64,000 bases of DNA from Acidobacteriota bacterium (GTDB lineage Bacteria > Acidobacteriota > Terriglobia > Acidiferrales > UBA7541), in assembly GCA_021324935.1 (NCBI GenBank), contig JAJPIE010000060.1:1-64000 (forward strand), read 5' to 3'. The notes beneath the pieces are model-generated. The model worked only from the letters and a program-made list of their open reading frames with translations, was not told the origin of the DNA and ran no database searches. Made by a program: the position numbers and the translations under genes. Numbering within the stretch: position 1 is the stretch's first letter; each line of letters starts with the position of its first letter. Shown here in pieces: positions 36,078 to 45,383 of this stretch.

Positions 36078-36115
36078 GCGCCGTCTTCAGGAGAGAAGAT
36101 CTATGCCCGGGTTGA

Positions 36116-36994
36116 CTACATACCCGGGGGTGGTGGAGCGTCCTGGGGCGCCGCATCCTGCATCATGCCGTGGCGGCCGTGAGGGCCTTTGCCCTGCGTG
36201 ATGGTGTAGTCGGAGGGCACGGTGAACAGCGTAGCCGCGGGCTCCTGACGCTGGATGTTGCTGACCGTATAGGTGGTGGTGCCGGTGCGCGGATCGCTGC
36301 GCGTGGTCTTGACGACGATCTGAAGATCGGGCGAATACCATTGTTCGTTGACGATGGTTATTGGTTTGTCGTTTCCGATCTGGCCGACCGGGATAGTGCG
36401 AGTGTAACGAGTGCCCTGGGCAGAGATTCCGTTGATTGTCTGCGTCCCGAGATCTTCTTTTTTCAGGGTGCCGTTGGCGATCTCTTCCTGCATGCGCTGC
36501 TCAAACCTGCTTTGGAGGCCATTGGGTTTATTCTTGCCGCCCATGCGAGCCGGAAGTTGCACGGCGGTCTTCTTCTCCGGGCGGAGTTCGTAAGCCGTGC
36601 CCGTGACGGGATCGTGGATCAGGATGAAGGATTTGGATTGGCCGGCTGCGGCAAGAGGCCCGATGGCCGGCAAGGAAACTTCGCGGCGCACGCGACCCTG
36701 AGAATCACGGTAGACACTGGCCTGAATGTTACGGCTGATGTTGGTGCCATCGGCGAGGGTCTGCGTGGTTTGAATTACGGTGGTGGCGGAGTACGGCGCA
36801 CCGGTAACAACTTTGCCCGGATGCATCTCCTCGAAGCCGAGAATCTCCATGCGCGGGCCCAGGGGGCCACCGGCGAATACGTTTCCGTGAGGCGGAGGCG
36901 CATCCGATGGAGGCGGCGTTTCTTGGGCGCAGAGAACAGCAGGACTGCTCAGCAGCGCTCCCAACAATACGGATAAAACCCAAGTCTTTGACAT
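36116..36994 (-). CDS. Secreted protein of unknown function, downstream of anti-sigma factor
   Basis: 292 residues from the ATG at 36994 with a signal peptide (WVLSVLLGALLSSPAVLCA then QETPPPSD). The mature part alternates strands (ATTVIQTTQTLADGTNISRN, SVYRDSQGRVRREVSL, FILIHDPVTGTAYELRPEKK, EQWYSPDLQIVVKTTRSDPR) and ends with a Pro-rich tail. I recognise this as a type often placed after anti-sigma factor genes in acidobacteria, but no named domain. It may be a periplasmic sensor or target of the ECF system. The open frame upstream of 36994 overlaps the anti-sigma gene and is not used. Confidence 0.7.
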   Translation of the reverse strand: MSKTWVLSVLLGALLSSPAVLCAQETPPPSDAPPPHGNVFAGGPLGPRMEILGFEEMHPGKVVTGAPYSATTVIQTTQTLADGTNISRNIQASVYRDSQGRVRREVSLPAIGPLAAAGQSKSFILIHDPVTGTAYELRPEKKTAVQLPARMGGKNKPNGLQSRFEQRMQEEIANGTLKKEDLGTQTINGISAQGTRYTRTIPVGQIGNDKPITIVNEQWYSPDLQIVVKTTRSDPRTGTTTYTVSNIQRQEPAATLFTVPSDYTITQGKGPHGRHGMMQDAAPQDAPPPPGM

Positions 36995-37061
36995 TCCAGC
37001 TTCTCCTCTACTTCTCTCCCGTTTCTTCTCTCCTGCTGGCGGCGTGTCCGCCGCACAAAAG

Positions 37062-37718
37062 CTAGTTGGCGGTCTGCGGCAAGCGATAGGCTTGCGGCTG
37101 GCCATCGGCACCGAGCAATAGGTCGACTTCGACGACGTCGCTGGCATGTTCTTCGTTGACCGTGAGTCCCAGAGCGCTGAGGGCGCCGCGTTGCATCTCC
37201 ACGCGGACCACGGTGGATTCTTCCTGCAATCCGGGAAACGCACCAGGAATGAGGGCAAACTGTTCGCCATCGTTCTCTGCGATCAAGGTTCCGCCAAGTT
37301 CAGGACCGGCAGCGGCGGTGTGAACGGTCGACGGGAGCGCGGCGCGCTGCACATTTGCCATGTGGGTGCTGCCGCCCGCCGTTCTTGAGCGCTGCCAGAA
37401 GATAAGCGAGCCGGCAACGAGGGCGACGCTGGCGGCGGCCAGCAACCAGCCGGCGACAATGGCGCGACCTCGATTCTTTTCGGTGGTGTGCCGGGTGCGA
37501 AACTCCTGGCGGAGGCGCATTTCCACGCGAGAAGGAGCAGAGGCATCTGCGCTCGCCAAGCCCAGGTCGCGCAAATCCGCGCGAAGACGCTGCGAACTTT
37601 CAAAGAGCGAGGCGCAAGCGGAACACGTCCGGAGATGATCCCGAGCGGCACTGGTCTCCGGCGAATTGGCCGAGAGATCGAAATCGATCCCGAGGTTTGC
37701 AAATTCTTCGCAGTTCAT
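37062..37718 (-). CDS. Zinc-finger anti-sigma factor
   Basis: 218 residues from the ATG at 37718, which is preceded by AGAAGGG. The N-terminal cytoplasmic domain carries the HLRTCSAC motif (HxxxCxxC) of zinc-binding anti-sigma domains. One transmembrane helix (AIVAGWLLAAASVALVAGSLIF) is followed by a periplasmic part of about 110 residues with no known domain. The gene lies 21 bases after the sigma factor stop; the two should be co-transcribed, with this protein holding the sigma factor inactive at the membrane. Confidence 0.85.
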   Translation of the reverse strand: MNCEEFANLGIDFDLSANSPETSAARDHLRTCSACASLFESSQRLRADLRDLGLASADASAPSRVEMRLRQEFRTRHTTEKNRGRAIVAGWLLAAASVALVAGSLIFWQRSRTAGGSTHMANVQRAALPSTVHTAAAGPELGGTLIAENDGEQFALIPGAFPGLQEESTVVRVEMQRGALSALGLTVNEEHASDVVEVDLLLGADGQPQAYRLPQTAN

Positions 37719-37739
37719 CTTCCCTTCTCCCACAATTCC

Positions 37740-38336
37740 CTAGCTAACGGCATTGGCACGCCTGGGCGCTTCGCGCAGCATCTCGAGCTTGGCCAGGAGG
37801 AGCGCACGTCCACGATGCAGGCGCGAGCGGACGGTACCCACGGGGCAATCCAAGATGCGAGCGGCCTCTTCGTAACTCATTTCCTCGAGTTCGCAAAGGA
37901 CCACAGTTTCGCGAAATTCCGGAGGCAGCGACATCACGGCCGAGCGAACGAGAGTGCGCCGCTCGCGGAGTTCGGCCCAATGCGCGGGCGTGCGATCGTC
38001 GGCAACCTCAAGGTGCTTCGGCTCGCCCTCCAGGCCGCGGACTTCCACGGAAGATTCGCGAGGCTGGCGCTCGAGGTGCTTCATGACCCGGTTGCGGGCG
38101 ACCCCGTAGAGAAAGGCGCCAAGTGCGCCGCGCTCGGGATCGAACTTTTTCGGCTCGCGAATCAAGGTCATGAACACATCCTGCACAATTTCTTCGGCGG
38201 CCCAGGGGTGACCCGTCATGCGCAGAGCAAATCGATAGATCTGTGCCTGGTGGCGCCGATAAAGCTGCGTGAAGGCTTCCTCGTCGCCTTTCGCCGAGCG
38301 CCTCAGCAGGACCTCGTCTCTTTCCTGTTGCTCGAT
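37740..38336 (-). CDS. ECF sigma factor (RpoE-like), probable non-standard start codon
   Basis: Region 2 (LLRRSAKGDEEAFTQLYRRH, YRFALRMTGHPWAAEEIVQD, GALGAFLYGVARNRVMKHLE) and region 4 (LPPEFRETVVLCELEEMSYE, EAARILDCPVGTVRSRLHRG) are complete. The first ATG in frame (38219) would cut off half of region 2. Upstream, the frame reaches a stop (TAA) without any ATG, GTG or TTG. An ATC at 38336 lies 8 bases after a perfect AGGAG (38349-38345) and gives MEQQERDEVLLRRSAKGDEE, a normal N-terminus and 198 residues. A CTG near 38309 is the alternative. The gene heads an operon with anti-sigma and secreted-protein genes. Confidence 0.85.
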   Translation of the reverse strand: MEQQERDEVLLRRSAKGDEEAFTQLYRRHQAQIYRFALRMTGHPWAAEEIVQDVFMTLIREPKKFDPERGALGAFLYGVARNRVMKHLERQPRESSVEVRGLEGEPKHLEVADDRTPAHWAELRERRTLVRSAVMSLPPEFRETVVLCELEEMSYEEAARILDCPVGTVRSRLHRGRALLLAKLEMLREAPRRANAVS

Positions 38337-38370
38337 TTGCGTCTCTCCTGGGGGCGCCCGGTTCTTTTAC

Positions 38371-38399
38371 ATATTCCCGTAGGTGGGTTGGAAAGTTCC
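38371..38399 (-). promoter_or_regulatory. Putative ECF-type promoter of the sigma operon
   Basis: On the minus strand GGAACTT (38399-38393), matching the -35 class of RpoE-like sigma factors, is followed after 16 bases by GAATAT. It lies about 35-60 bases upstream of the proposed translation start. Autoregulation is the usual arrangement for such operons; here it is inferred. Confidence 0.45.
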
Positions 38400-38507
38400 C
38401 GGATAGAAGACCTCAACATTTTCCGATTGACTGGGGACTTGGGCGCTCTTGCTCAAATTAAACACCGGAAAAGGGTTAGAAGTTGCGCCGGCGCAGCAGC
38501 CCGCGAG

Positions 38508-39302
38508 CTAGCGCGCTTTGTCCGGACGGAACATGTTGGCCGCAATGCGCGTGACCATCCGGCGGGGAACGATTCGTTGCGAATGGGCGCCGAGATAATT
38601 GCCCATGCCAGAAATGACGTAGCTCTTCCCTGCCGCGAGCGCTTGCAGGCCGGTACGTGCCACTTTGGCGGCCGGTTCCTGGTTCTTGGTGGTGAATTGC
38701 TCCTGCTGGGCGACGGCGTGAAATTCGGATTCGGTGGAACCCGGGCAGAGGGCGCAAACCCGAATGCCGTGAGGCCTCATTTCTTCGGCCAGGCCCTCGG
38801 CGAAGAGAAGGTCGAAGGCTTTGGTGGCAGCATAGGTGGAGATGAACGGAACGGCCTGAAACGAAGCGGTGGACGCGAGGATGAGAATGTCTCCGCTGCG
38901 GCGGGCGACCATGTCTGGGAGGAAGAGGCGCGTGAGATGGACGACGGCGGTGCAGTTAACCTCGACCATGTCGAGGAGGCGCTGGGTTTCGACCTGATGG
39001 AGTTCGCCGTACTGGCCGAAGCCAGCGTTGTTGATCAGCAAGTCGATGCGCAAGCCTTTTTCCCGGGTGAAATCGTAAATTTGGCGGGCGGCTTCGCGGC
39101 GGGCGAGATCGGCGGCAAAGACTTGTGTCTGAATGGAGTGCTTCTTCGCGAGGCTGTCGGCAAGTTCCCGCAAGCGGTGGAGACGCCGAGCTGTCAGGAC
39201 GAGATGCGTGCCGCCGGCGGCGAGTTCTTCGGCCAAGGCAACGCCAATGCCCGCGCTTGCACCGGTAACCAGGGCCCATTCGCCCTTCCATTCCGTAATC
39301 AT
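38508..39302 (-). CDS. SDR family dehydrogenase
   Basis: 264 residues. Classical short-chain dehydrogenase motifs: cofactor loop VTGASAGIGVALAEEL, LLINNAGFGQYGEL, Ser in LASTASFQA and the YAATK active site. The C-terminal part (RTGLQALAAGKSYVISGMGN, LGAHSQRIVPRRMVTRIAAN) resembles DltE/YqjQ-like membrane-associated SDRs. The substrate is unknown. It is on the same strand as, and upstream of, the sigma operon, with about 170 bases between them. Confidence 0.85.
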   Translation of the reverse strand: MITEWKGEWALVTGASAGIGVALAEELAAGGTHLVLTARRLHRLRELADSLAKKHSIQTQVFAADLARREAARQIYDFTREKGLRIDLLINNAGFGQYGELHQVETQRLLDMVEVNCTAVVHLTRLFLPDMVARRSGDILILASTASFQAVPFISTYAATKAFDLLFAEGLAEEMRPHGIRVCALCPGSTESEFHAVAQQEQFTTKNQEPAAKVARTGLQALAAGKSYVISGMGNYLGAHSQRIVPRRMVTRIAANMFRPDKAR

Positions 39303-39330
39303 AGGGAAGAAACCTCGTTGAGATTGTAGT

Positions 39331-39582
39331 TCAAGACGATCCGGCGGAATCGGTTTTGCCGAGCCGCAGCACGGTGTCTTTGATGCGCGTGCCTTGCTGC
39401 TTCATCCGGTCCATCAGGCGCTTGGCCCAAACGAATTCGGCGGCAAGCAGCGTGAGGCCCAGGAAAATGACAAGCCAACCGGGCCCGGGTGTGAAGAGCA
39501 TGATGGCGCCGAGAGCCAACAACGTGAAACCTGCAAGGACTTTGAAGAAGCGGCGAACCTGGTCGATAGTGCGGAAGAACAT
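39331..39582 (-). CDS. PGPGW-family small membrane protein
   Basis: 83 residues with two adjacent hydrophobic segments around the diagnostic TPGPGWLVIFLGLTLLAAEF, then a basic helix (VWAKRLMDRMKQQGTRIK). This matches small two-helix proteins with a PGPGW motif of unknown function in the inner membrane. It is upstream of and parallel to the SDR gene (28-base gap). Confidence 0.8.
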   Translation of the reverse strand: MFFRTIDQVRRFFKVLAGFTLLALGAIMLFTPGPGWLVIFLGLTLLAAEFVWAKRLMDRMKQQGTRIKDTVLRLGKTDSAGSS

Positions 39583-39706
39583 GGGTTCCTCGGGGGCGAG
39601 GCGGGGGGAATCTTTATTCTCACCTGAATCGAGATTTGAGGCAACCTTGCTTTTTAGCTGTCAAATTGTGAGTTTGGTGGCTCGATGTCAAGCTTACGAA
39701 GACTCA

Positions 39707-40666
39707 TCAAGCGGAAATGGTTTTTTGAGAGACCATGAATTTCGTGTACCAGTCAATGGTTTTTTGAAGGCCATCGCGCAGGCTGGTTCTGGCGCTCCAT
39801 CCGAATTCGGCGAGGGCGCGGGAAGTGTCCAGGCAGCGGCGAGGCTGGCCGTCGGGCTTGGAGACATCCCAGCGGACAGAGCCTTCATAGCGGACCAATT
39901 GACGAATTTGCTCGAGCAGATCGTGAACGCTGATCTCCTGGCCGGAGCCGAGGTTGACGAGATCGGGCTTCCCGTATTTCTCGGCGGCGAGGACGATGGC
40001 TTCGGCGGCATCCTCGACGTAGAGGAATTCGCGCGTCGCGTTGCCCGTGCCCCAGGCGACGACTTCCGGCGTCCCGGAATGTTTGGCATCGCAGAATTTG
40101 CGAATCAGGGCCGGAATGACGTGGGATGTTTCGAGGTCGAAATTATCGCGAGGACCGTAAAGATTTACGGGAGTCAGGTAAATGCCATTCAGGCCGTATT
40201 GTTCGCGGTAGGCCTGGAGCTGGACGAGGAGCATTTTTTTCGCCAGGCCGTAAGGGGCGTTGGTTTCTTCCGGATAGCCGTTCCAGAAATTATCTTCACG
40301 AAAAGGAACCGGAGTGAATTTCGGATACGAGCAGATGGTGCCGGCGCAGACGAATTTTTCAACGCCAATCTGGCGTGCCGCTTCGATTACGTTCAGGCCC
40401 ATCGCCGCGTTTTCGTAGAAAAAGCGGCCGGGATTCAGACGATTGGCGCCGATGCCACCGACGACTGCGGCGAGATGGATGAAGATGTCCGGCTTGGCTT
40501 CCTGGAAAAGGCGAATCGCATCCGCTTTTTCACAGAGATTGCATTCGCGGCTGCGCGGGACAACGATTTGCTGGCATCCTGAGGCGCGGAGCCGTTCGAC
40601 AACAAAGGAACCAAGAAAACCCGCTCCTCCGGTCACTACCGCGCGGCGATTGGTCCAAAAGCTCAT
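39707..40666 (-). CDS. fcl: GDP-L-fucose synthase
   Basis: 319 residues from the ATG at 40666. Converts GDP-4-keto-6-deoxymannose to GDP-L-fucose by epimerisation and reduction. Seen: [59 protein letters not shown] with the catalytic Ser/Cys region, PYGLAKKM holding YxxxK, and [20 protein letters not shown]. It lies 8 bases after gmd, the preceding enzyme of the pathway, and is the last gene of the polysaccharide cluster. Confidence 0.92.
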   Translation of the reverse strand: MSFWTNRRAVVTGGAGFLGSFVVERLRASGCQQIVVPRSRECNLCEKADAIRLFQEAKPDIFIHLAAVVGGIGANRLNPGRFFYENAAMGLNVIEAARQIGVEKFVCAGTICSYPKFTPVPFREDNFWNGYPEETNAPYGLAKKMLLVQLQAYREQYGLNGIYLTPVNLYGPRDNFDLETSHVIPALIRKFCDAKHSGTPEVVAWGTGNATREFLYVEDAAEAIVLAAEKYGKPDLVNLGSGQEISVHDLLEQIRQLVRYEGSVRWDVSKPDGQPRRCLDTSRALAEFGWSARTSLRDGLQKTIDWYTKFMVSQKTISA

Positions 40667-40674
40667 TGTTGTTT

Positions 40675-41769
40675 TCAGCCTTGGGCTGCCTGGCCGGCGA
40701 CCGACTGAACCATACGCGTGACGGAATTGTGCCACTGGTTCCAGTGCCCAAGTTTTTCGGCGAGGACGGTCTTGCCGCGGCCACGTGGCTGGAGTCCGGC
40801 GGCTTCGAGATCGGCATCGACCATGATGGCGACGAGATCGCGGAAACCGATCTTCGCTTGCCAGCCAAGTTTTGTGCGCGCTTTGCTGGGATCGGCAATG
40901 AGGACGTCGACTTCGAGCGGGCGTTTGTAGCGGTCGGAAAGCTTGACGTGTTTCTGCCAGTCGAGGCCGGCGTAAGTGAATGCTTCTTCGACAAACTCGC
41001 GAACGGAATGCGTTTCGCCCGTGCCGATGACGAAATCGTCAGCCGCGTCTTGCTGAAGGATGCGCCACATCGCTTCGACATATTCGGGGGTGTAGCCCCA
41101 GTCGCGGCGAGCGTCGAGATTGCCGAGATACAAGGAGTCTTCCTTGCCAGCGAGGATGGAGGCGAGGCCACGGGTGATTTTGCGGGTGACGAAAGTCTCA
41201 CCGCGGCGAGGGCTTTCGTGATTGAAGAGGATGCCGTTGGCGGCGAAGAGGCCGTAGCCGTCGCGATAGATGCGGGTCATCCAGTGAGCGTAAACCTTGG
41301 CTGCGGCGTAGGGGCTCTGCGGTTGAAAAGGAGTTGTTTCGCTTTGCGGCGGCGGCACGGAGCCAAACATCTCGGAACTGGAAGCCTGGTAAAAGCGGGT
41401 TTTCGCGCCGCAGCGGCGGATCGCTTCGAGCAATCGCGTGGTGCCGACGCCGGTGATGTCACCGGTATACTCGGGAATGTCGAAACTCACCTTGACATGA
41501 CTTTGCGCGGCCAGATGATAGAGCTCGTCTGGCAACAGATTGTAGATGAGGCTCAGGATCCACTCGGTGCTGGAGAGGTCGCCGTGATGGAGGAAAAGCT
41601 TCGTGCCGGGATGATTCGGATCTTCGTAGATGTGGTCGATGCGCGCGGTGTTGAAGGTGCTGGCGCGGCGAATGATCCCGTGAACTTCGTAGCCCTTGGA
41701 GAGCAGGAGTTCGGCAAGGTAGGAACCGTCCTGCCCAGTGATCCCGGTGATGAGTGCGCGTTTGGTCAT
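40675..41769 (-). CDS. gmd: GDP-mannose 4,6-dehydratase
   Basis: 364 residues. Converts GDP-mannose to GDP-4-keto-6-deoxymannose. Motifs: [79 protein letters not shown] with YxxxK, and [20 protein letters not shown]. With fcl it supplies GDP-fucose (or the ketosugar alone) to the exopolysaccharide genes. It follows wecG-like with a 12-base gap. Confidence 0.94.
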   Translation of the reverse strand: MTKRALITGITGQDGSYLAELLLSKGYEVHGIIRRASTFNTARIDHIYEDPNHPGTKLFLHHGDLSSTEWILSLIYNLLPDELYHLAAQSHVKVSFDIPEYTGDITGVGTTRLLEAIRRCGAKTRFYQASSSEMFGSVPPPQSETTPFQPQSPYAAAKVYAHWMTRIYRDGYGLFAANGILFNHESPRRGETFVTRKITRGLASILAGKEDSLYLGNLDARRDWGYTPEYVEAMWRILQQDAADDFVIGTGETHSVREFVEEAFTYAGLDWQKHVKLSDRYKRPLEVDVLIADPSKARTKLGWQAKIGFRDLVAIMVDADLEAAGLQPRGRGKTVLAEKLGHWNQWHNSVTRMVQSVAGQAAQG

Positions 41770-41781
41770 GCAGTTTTTTCC

Positions 41782-42585
41782 TCAGTCGAAGCGCTTGATG
41801 TGGAGCAGTTCAAGGGAAATAGAATAGATGAATTTCGTATTGTAGACCAAGTAGCGTCGCCACAGGCGGCGCGGCTCTTGGACTAGCCGAAACACCCATT
41901 CCAGGCCGTGTTCGCTCATCCATGCGGGAGCAGGCTTCTTTCGGCCAGAGAGAAGATCGAATGCTTGCCCAACCGCAACGATGGCAGGTACCGCTAGCCG
42001 TTCTCGATGCTCGTGAATCCATCGCTCCTGTTTGGGACAACCAAGCCCCACCCAAAGCACATCGGGCCTGGCTTTGTTAATCCGCTCGATTGCCTCGTTG
42101 TCCTCCTCTTGCGTAGCGGGACGGAACGGCGGGGAATGAGTGCCGGCGATCTTGATACCCGGGCATGATTCTTGTAAGCGCTTCACGAGCAATTCCGGAA
42201 CTTCGGGGGCGCCCCCATACAAATAATGGCGATAGCCCCTGTGCGCGGTCTCCCGGCAAAAGCGGAGCATGAGTTCAGGTCCATACACACGACGCTGGAG
42301 CGAGTGGCCCCTAAGCCGACCGCACCAAATCAAAGGCATGCCGTCAGGAACGCACAATGATGCCGAATTGATAAGGTCCTTGAAGGCCGGATCATACTGC
42401 GCTTCCATGACGACGTGTGTATTGGCAACGGACACGAAATTCCCGGCGTCTCTGCGAGCAATCCACTCCTCCATTTGTTGGATTGCCTCCGGAATCTGGA
42501 CCGCGTCAACCCGCACGCCAAGGATGTGGTAAGCCAGCGGCTGGCCCGGATTTGAGATGAATTGCTGTTGATTCAAAGAAACCAT
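41782..42585 (-). CDS. WecG/TagA/CpsF family glycosyltransferase
   Basis: 267 residues. Family features are FVSVANTHVVMEAQYDPAF, CVPDGMPLIWCGRL, YLYGGAPEVPELL, DVLWVGLGCPKQERWIHEHR, AVGQAFDLLSGRK and the membrane-binding end GLEWVFRLVQEPRRLWRRYL. These enzymes add a sugar (ManNAcA, ManNAc or similar) to a lipid-linked first sugar at the membrane. It overlaps the preceding GT4 gene by 13 bases. The sugar cannot be named from sequence. Confidence 0.88.
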   Translation of the reverse strand: MVSLNQQQFISNPGQPLAYHILGVRVDAVQIPEAIQQMEEWIARRDAGNFVSVANTHVVMEAQYDPAFKDLINSASLCVPDGMPLIWCGRLRGHSLQRRVYGPELMLRFCRETAHRGYRHYLYGGAPEVPELLVKRLQESCPGIKIAGTHSPPFRPATQEEDNEAIERINKARPDVLWVGLGCPKQERWIHEHRERLAVPAIVAVGQAFDLLSGRKKPAPAWMSEHGLEWVFRLVQEPRRLWRRYLVYNTKFIYSISLELLHIKRFD

Positions 42586-43823
42586 TGGGAATTGCCTTTG
42601 CTTTCAGTAGCGACACGTGCTTGTATGGCCTGCTTCTTTTCATCTATCACGCGATGATAAGTGTGCATTAGCATTTCGTAGTTGATTTCCGGCGTGTATT
42701 TCGCTTCATATTCGGCGCGCGCGTTTCGTCCCATTTCTTCCATCGCTTTCGGTTGTGCCCAGGCCCAGGAAACTTTGAGAGCCAGGTCGGCGGGATCGCC
42801 TGGCTCAAAGTGCAGTCCGGTCAGGTGATCCTGCACCAGCTCGATCATTGAACCCATTCTCGAGGCGATAACAGGAACGCCACAGGCGAAGGCTTCGGCG
42901 ATGGTCAGTGGCAGCCCTTCGTACCATTCACTGGGAAATACTAGAAACCGTGCGCGCTTCACCTCGGACAACAGATCAGCGTCAGGCAGGCGGCCGAGAA
43001 TCTTGACCCCTGTGAGCCCGCGCCGTTCGACTTCCGCTTCAAGCTCGCTCCGCAGAGGCCCTTCTCCCACGATTCGCAGCGGCACGGGGTTGGCAATATG
43101 CTCCCAGGCAGCGATCAGGGTGCGAAGACCTTTCTCTGGCGAAAGCCGCCCGACGAAGAGCGCCGCCTCCCCGGAGTCAGTGCGTAGTCCAGGGTCGGGA
43201 TGGACAAAACACGGCTTAACCACAATTCGCTCTGCCGGAAGTCCTCCCTCGATGAATTTCTTTCTCGCAAACTCCGTGCGTGCGATGTAGCAGTCCACTT
43301 TTTCGCCCCAGGTACCGAGCGCACGCTGGCTGGCGAGCATCACGGCAAGCGTGGCAGTCGCGAGGGTTGAATCCCGATAGCAGGCGTGCCACACACCGCG
43401 AAGCAGCGTGTGTTGGACGCATTCTTCGCAAACGCGGCCCTCCCGCAAGAATGTTCCTGCCGGACAGAGAAATCGGTAATTGTGAAGAGTCTGGATCACG
43501 GGGACCCGGGCCTCCGCGCAGGCGAAATATGCGGATGGTGAAACCAACGGCACCGTGTTGTGAATGAAGGCCACCTGTGGTCGCTCCTTGGCCAGGAGGG
43601 ACCGGAGTTCTTCGTAGGTGCGTGTCGACCAGAGGGCTCCTGCTCCCAGCTTGATCCGGCTGCCGAGACCATTGAGGGCGATCTCGTTGCTGTGCCGGGC
43701 GTACTCTACGACCCGGTGACCTGCCGCAGCCAGCAGGTCGCGCTCCTGCCGGACGCCCGCGTCTTCTCCGCCCCGCCGCTCGTAGTAGTTATGGATGAAC
43801 AGAATTACCATCGACTTGGTCAT
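42573..43823 (-). CDS. Glycosyltransferase family 4
   Basis: 416 residues with GT-B architecture. The N-terminal half has a glycine-rich acceptor domain (FIHNYYERRGGEDAGVRQER, FIHNTVPLVSPSAYFACAEA). The C-terminal GT4 nucleotide-sugar site shows LFVGRLSPEKGLRTLIAAWE and SEWYEGLPLTIAEAFACGVP with VIASRMGSMIELV. It starts in a 4-base overlap with the methyltransferase gene and is part of the exopolysaccharide operon. Confidence 0.88.
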   Translation of the reverse strand: MTKSMVILFIHNYYERRGGEDAGVRQERDLLAAAGHRVVEYARHSNEIALNGLGSRIKLGAGALWSTRTYEELRSLLAKERPQVAFIHNTVPLVSPSAYFACAEARVPVIQTLHNYRFLCPAGTFLREGRVCEECVQHTLLRGVWHACYRDSTLATATLAVMLASQRALGTWGEKVDCYIARTEFARKKFIEGGLPAERIVVKPCFVHPDPGLRTDSGEAALFVGRLSPEKGLRTLIAAWEHIANPVPLRIVGEGPLRSELEAEVERRGLTGVKILGRLPDADLLSEVKRARFLVFPSEWYEGLPLTIAEAFACGVPVIASRMGSMIELVQDHLTGLHFEPGDPADLALKVSWAWAQPKAMEEMGRNARAEYEAKYTPEINYEMLMHTYHRVIDEKKQAIQARVATESKGNSQWFL

Positions 43824-44641
43824 TCGTGTTGTGCAGTCTTAATTAGGACACCCGCCAGCGACTTCTTACCCTGCTCTTGAACTACTGCGTGGAAGGCAAC
43901 ATCGCCTCGCATCGCCAGCTCCTGAAATGCTGCGTTCCCCTCTATGTCGTCAGCAATGATCACTCCACCGGGCGACAGCTCGGGCCAGACCAATTGGAAC
44001 TCCATCTTCATGTTCTTGTACGTGTGCAAGCTGTCATGTATGAATAGGTCGATGTTTCCCACTTCCTTCAGCATCGGGCCCAGTAATCTTCTGGAGGTGC
44101 CCTTTCGCAAGGTCCAGCGGTTGCGCAACTCTTCCGGAACTAGCCACCCCACGTAATCGTCCCCATTCTTTCCCAGCGGTGGCAGATCGACGCTGTACAA
44201 ATGTCCTTCGCCGTTCCGCTCCAGGGCCATTAACACGTGCGCGGATGTGACCCCGTAACACACCCCTGTTTCTGCCACTTTCTTCGGTTGTATAGTGCGG
44301 ACGACGGCATAACAGAGCTTAGCCAGAATCGCGTCGCCGTTGTGGAAGGCTCCAAACGGAGCCGCGGATGGCAATGCGTTCATGCGCTGTCGGAGACGCG
44401 AGGCCAGGGCCGTCAATTCCACTTCTTCAAGCGCTGCCTTGAAACCACAGCCGCAAAACTTGCTCAGTCTCTCCTCAACCGATTCCCAACCTGCTATGGC
44501 GTATACCGGTTTGGCTGGATCAAGGAACGACAGCTTGACACCGACAATCATGCGCGAGCGCTCCAGAAACTCCGCGGGATTGCTGCTAAGAACCGAGAGT
44601 AGTCGAATTATTTTCGAGTCGCTGATGCCCATAGCCGTCAC
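43820..44641 (-). CDS. SAM-dependent methyltransferase (CmcI-like)
   Basis: 273 residues starting at GTG (44641) or ATG (44632). The SAM-binding pattern is KKVAETGVCYGVTSAHVLMA with LYSVDLPP. It also has NIDLFIHDSLHTYKNMKMEF and LSPGGVIIADDIEGN, which resemble CmcI/cephalosporin-hydroxylase-type and class I methyltransferases of sugar clusters. It probably methylates a sugar of the polysaccharide. Its start codon overlaps the stop of the preceding methyltransferase gene. Confidence 0.8.
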   Translation of the reverse strand: MTAMGISDSKIIRLLSVLSSNPAEFLERSRMIVGVKLSFLDPAKPVYAIAGWESVEERLSKFCGCGFKAALEEVELTALASRLRQRMNALPSAAPFGAFHNGDAILAKLCYAVVRTIQPKKVAETGVCYGVTSAHVLMALERNGEGHLYSVDLPPLGKNGDDYVGWLVPEELRNRWTLRKGTSRRLLGPMLKEVGNIDLFIHDSLHTYKNMKMEFQLVWPELSPGGVIIADDIEGNAAFQELAMRGDVAFHAVVQEQGKKSLAGVLIKTAQHE

Positions 44642-45360
44642 TAACCTGCGCTGATCAGGCCCTCGGGCGCCTGCTCCATTGCCGCACCTGTCATCGCTAT
44701 TGATGGGTCGACGCTATCTGCCGGAGGATCGGCGGAGAGCACCACCAGCATTCCGCTTTTCGCCAAAAGCTTCGGGAGCACGAATCCAAAATAGAGTCGA
44801 AGCGATACGAAGAGCCTATAGCGCCACGAAGAACTGTCGGGGGAATAATCGTCGAAAAGCTCGAAGTGCTCGATTTTGAACCCGTATCGTCCGACCAGTT
44901 CCTTCATGGTTTGTGGACAGAACCAGCAAGTGTGCTGAAGGTTTTCGCAGGTTTTCGGATATTTGAAGAGCGCGTAAGAAATGAAAAGCAGGGAAAAGGC
45001 ATTCGGTGTTGTCAGCACCAATCTTCCGCCTGGCTTGAGGTGTGCGCACGCTCGCCGCAGAAACAGGCCGGGATTTGCCAGATGTTCGATGACTTCGCCG
45101 GCAACGATAGTGTCGAATTTCTCCGCGATCTGGAAGGATTCAGCGCTCTGAACATAAATATTGTCAAACCCGTTCGCCCGCAAGATTGCTACATTCTCTT
45201 CCGAGATGTCGATGCCCGAGACGGATGGAAATTTCTCGCGCAGCCTGCCATGCAGCCATTGCGGCGAACCGATCGCCACAAAGTGCCCGGTACACCCAAT
45301 GTCAAGAACACGGGGTCCCTTCACCCAGTGGAGAATGACGTCGCTTCTTGGCGTAAACAT
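44641..45360 (-). CDS. Class I SAM-dependent methyltransferase
   Basis: 239 residues from the ATG at 45360, preceded by AGGAGGAG. SAM motif I is RVLDIGCTGHFVAIG; then SGIDISEENVAILRANGFDN, FDTIVAGEVIEHLANPGLFL and LKPGGRLVLTTPN, typical UbiE/Methyltransf_11-type. The open frame extends to 45828, but that part overlaps the polymerase gene and is ignored. Target unknown; sugar or lipid-carrier methylation is inferred from context. Confidence 0.85.
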   Translation of the reverse strand: MFTPRSDVILHWVKGPRVLDIGCTGHFVAIGSPQWLHGRLREKFPSVSGIDISEENVAILRANGFDNIYVQSAESFQIAEKFDTIVAGEVIEHLANPGLFLRRACAHLKPGGRLVLTTPNAFSLLFISYALFKYPKTCENLQHTCWFCPQTMKELVGRYGFKIEHFELFDDYSPDSSSWRYRLFVSLRLYFGFVLPKLLAKSGMLVVLSADPPADSVDPSIAMTGAAMEQAPEGLISAG

Positions 45361-45383
45361 CTGCTCCTCCTCAGGCCTACCGA

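Noticed and set aside
38217..38219. ATG as the start of the ECF sigma factor
   Set aside because: It would remove conserved region 2 residues that are encoded in frame just upstream.
37488..39329. 613-codon open frame on the plus strand over the sigma/anti-sigma and SDR genes
   Set aside because: It spans several well-supported minus-strand genes and encodes no recognisable domain.
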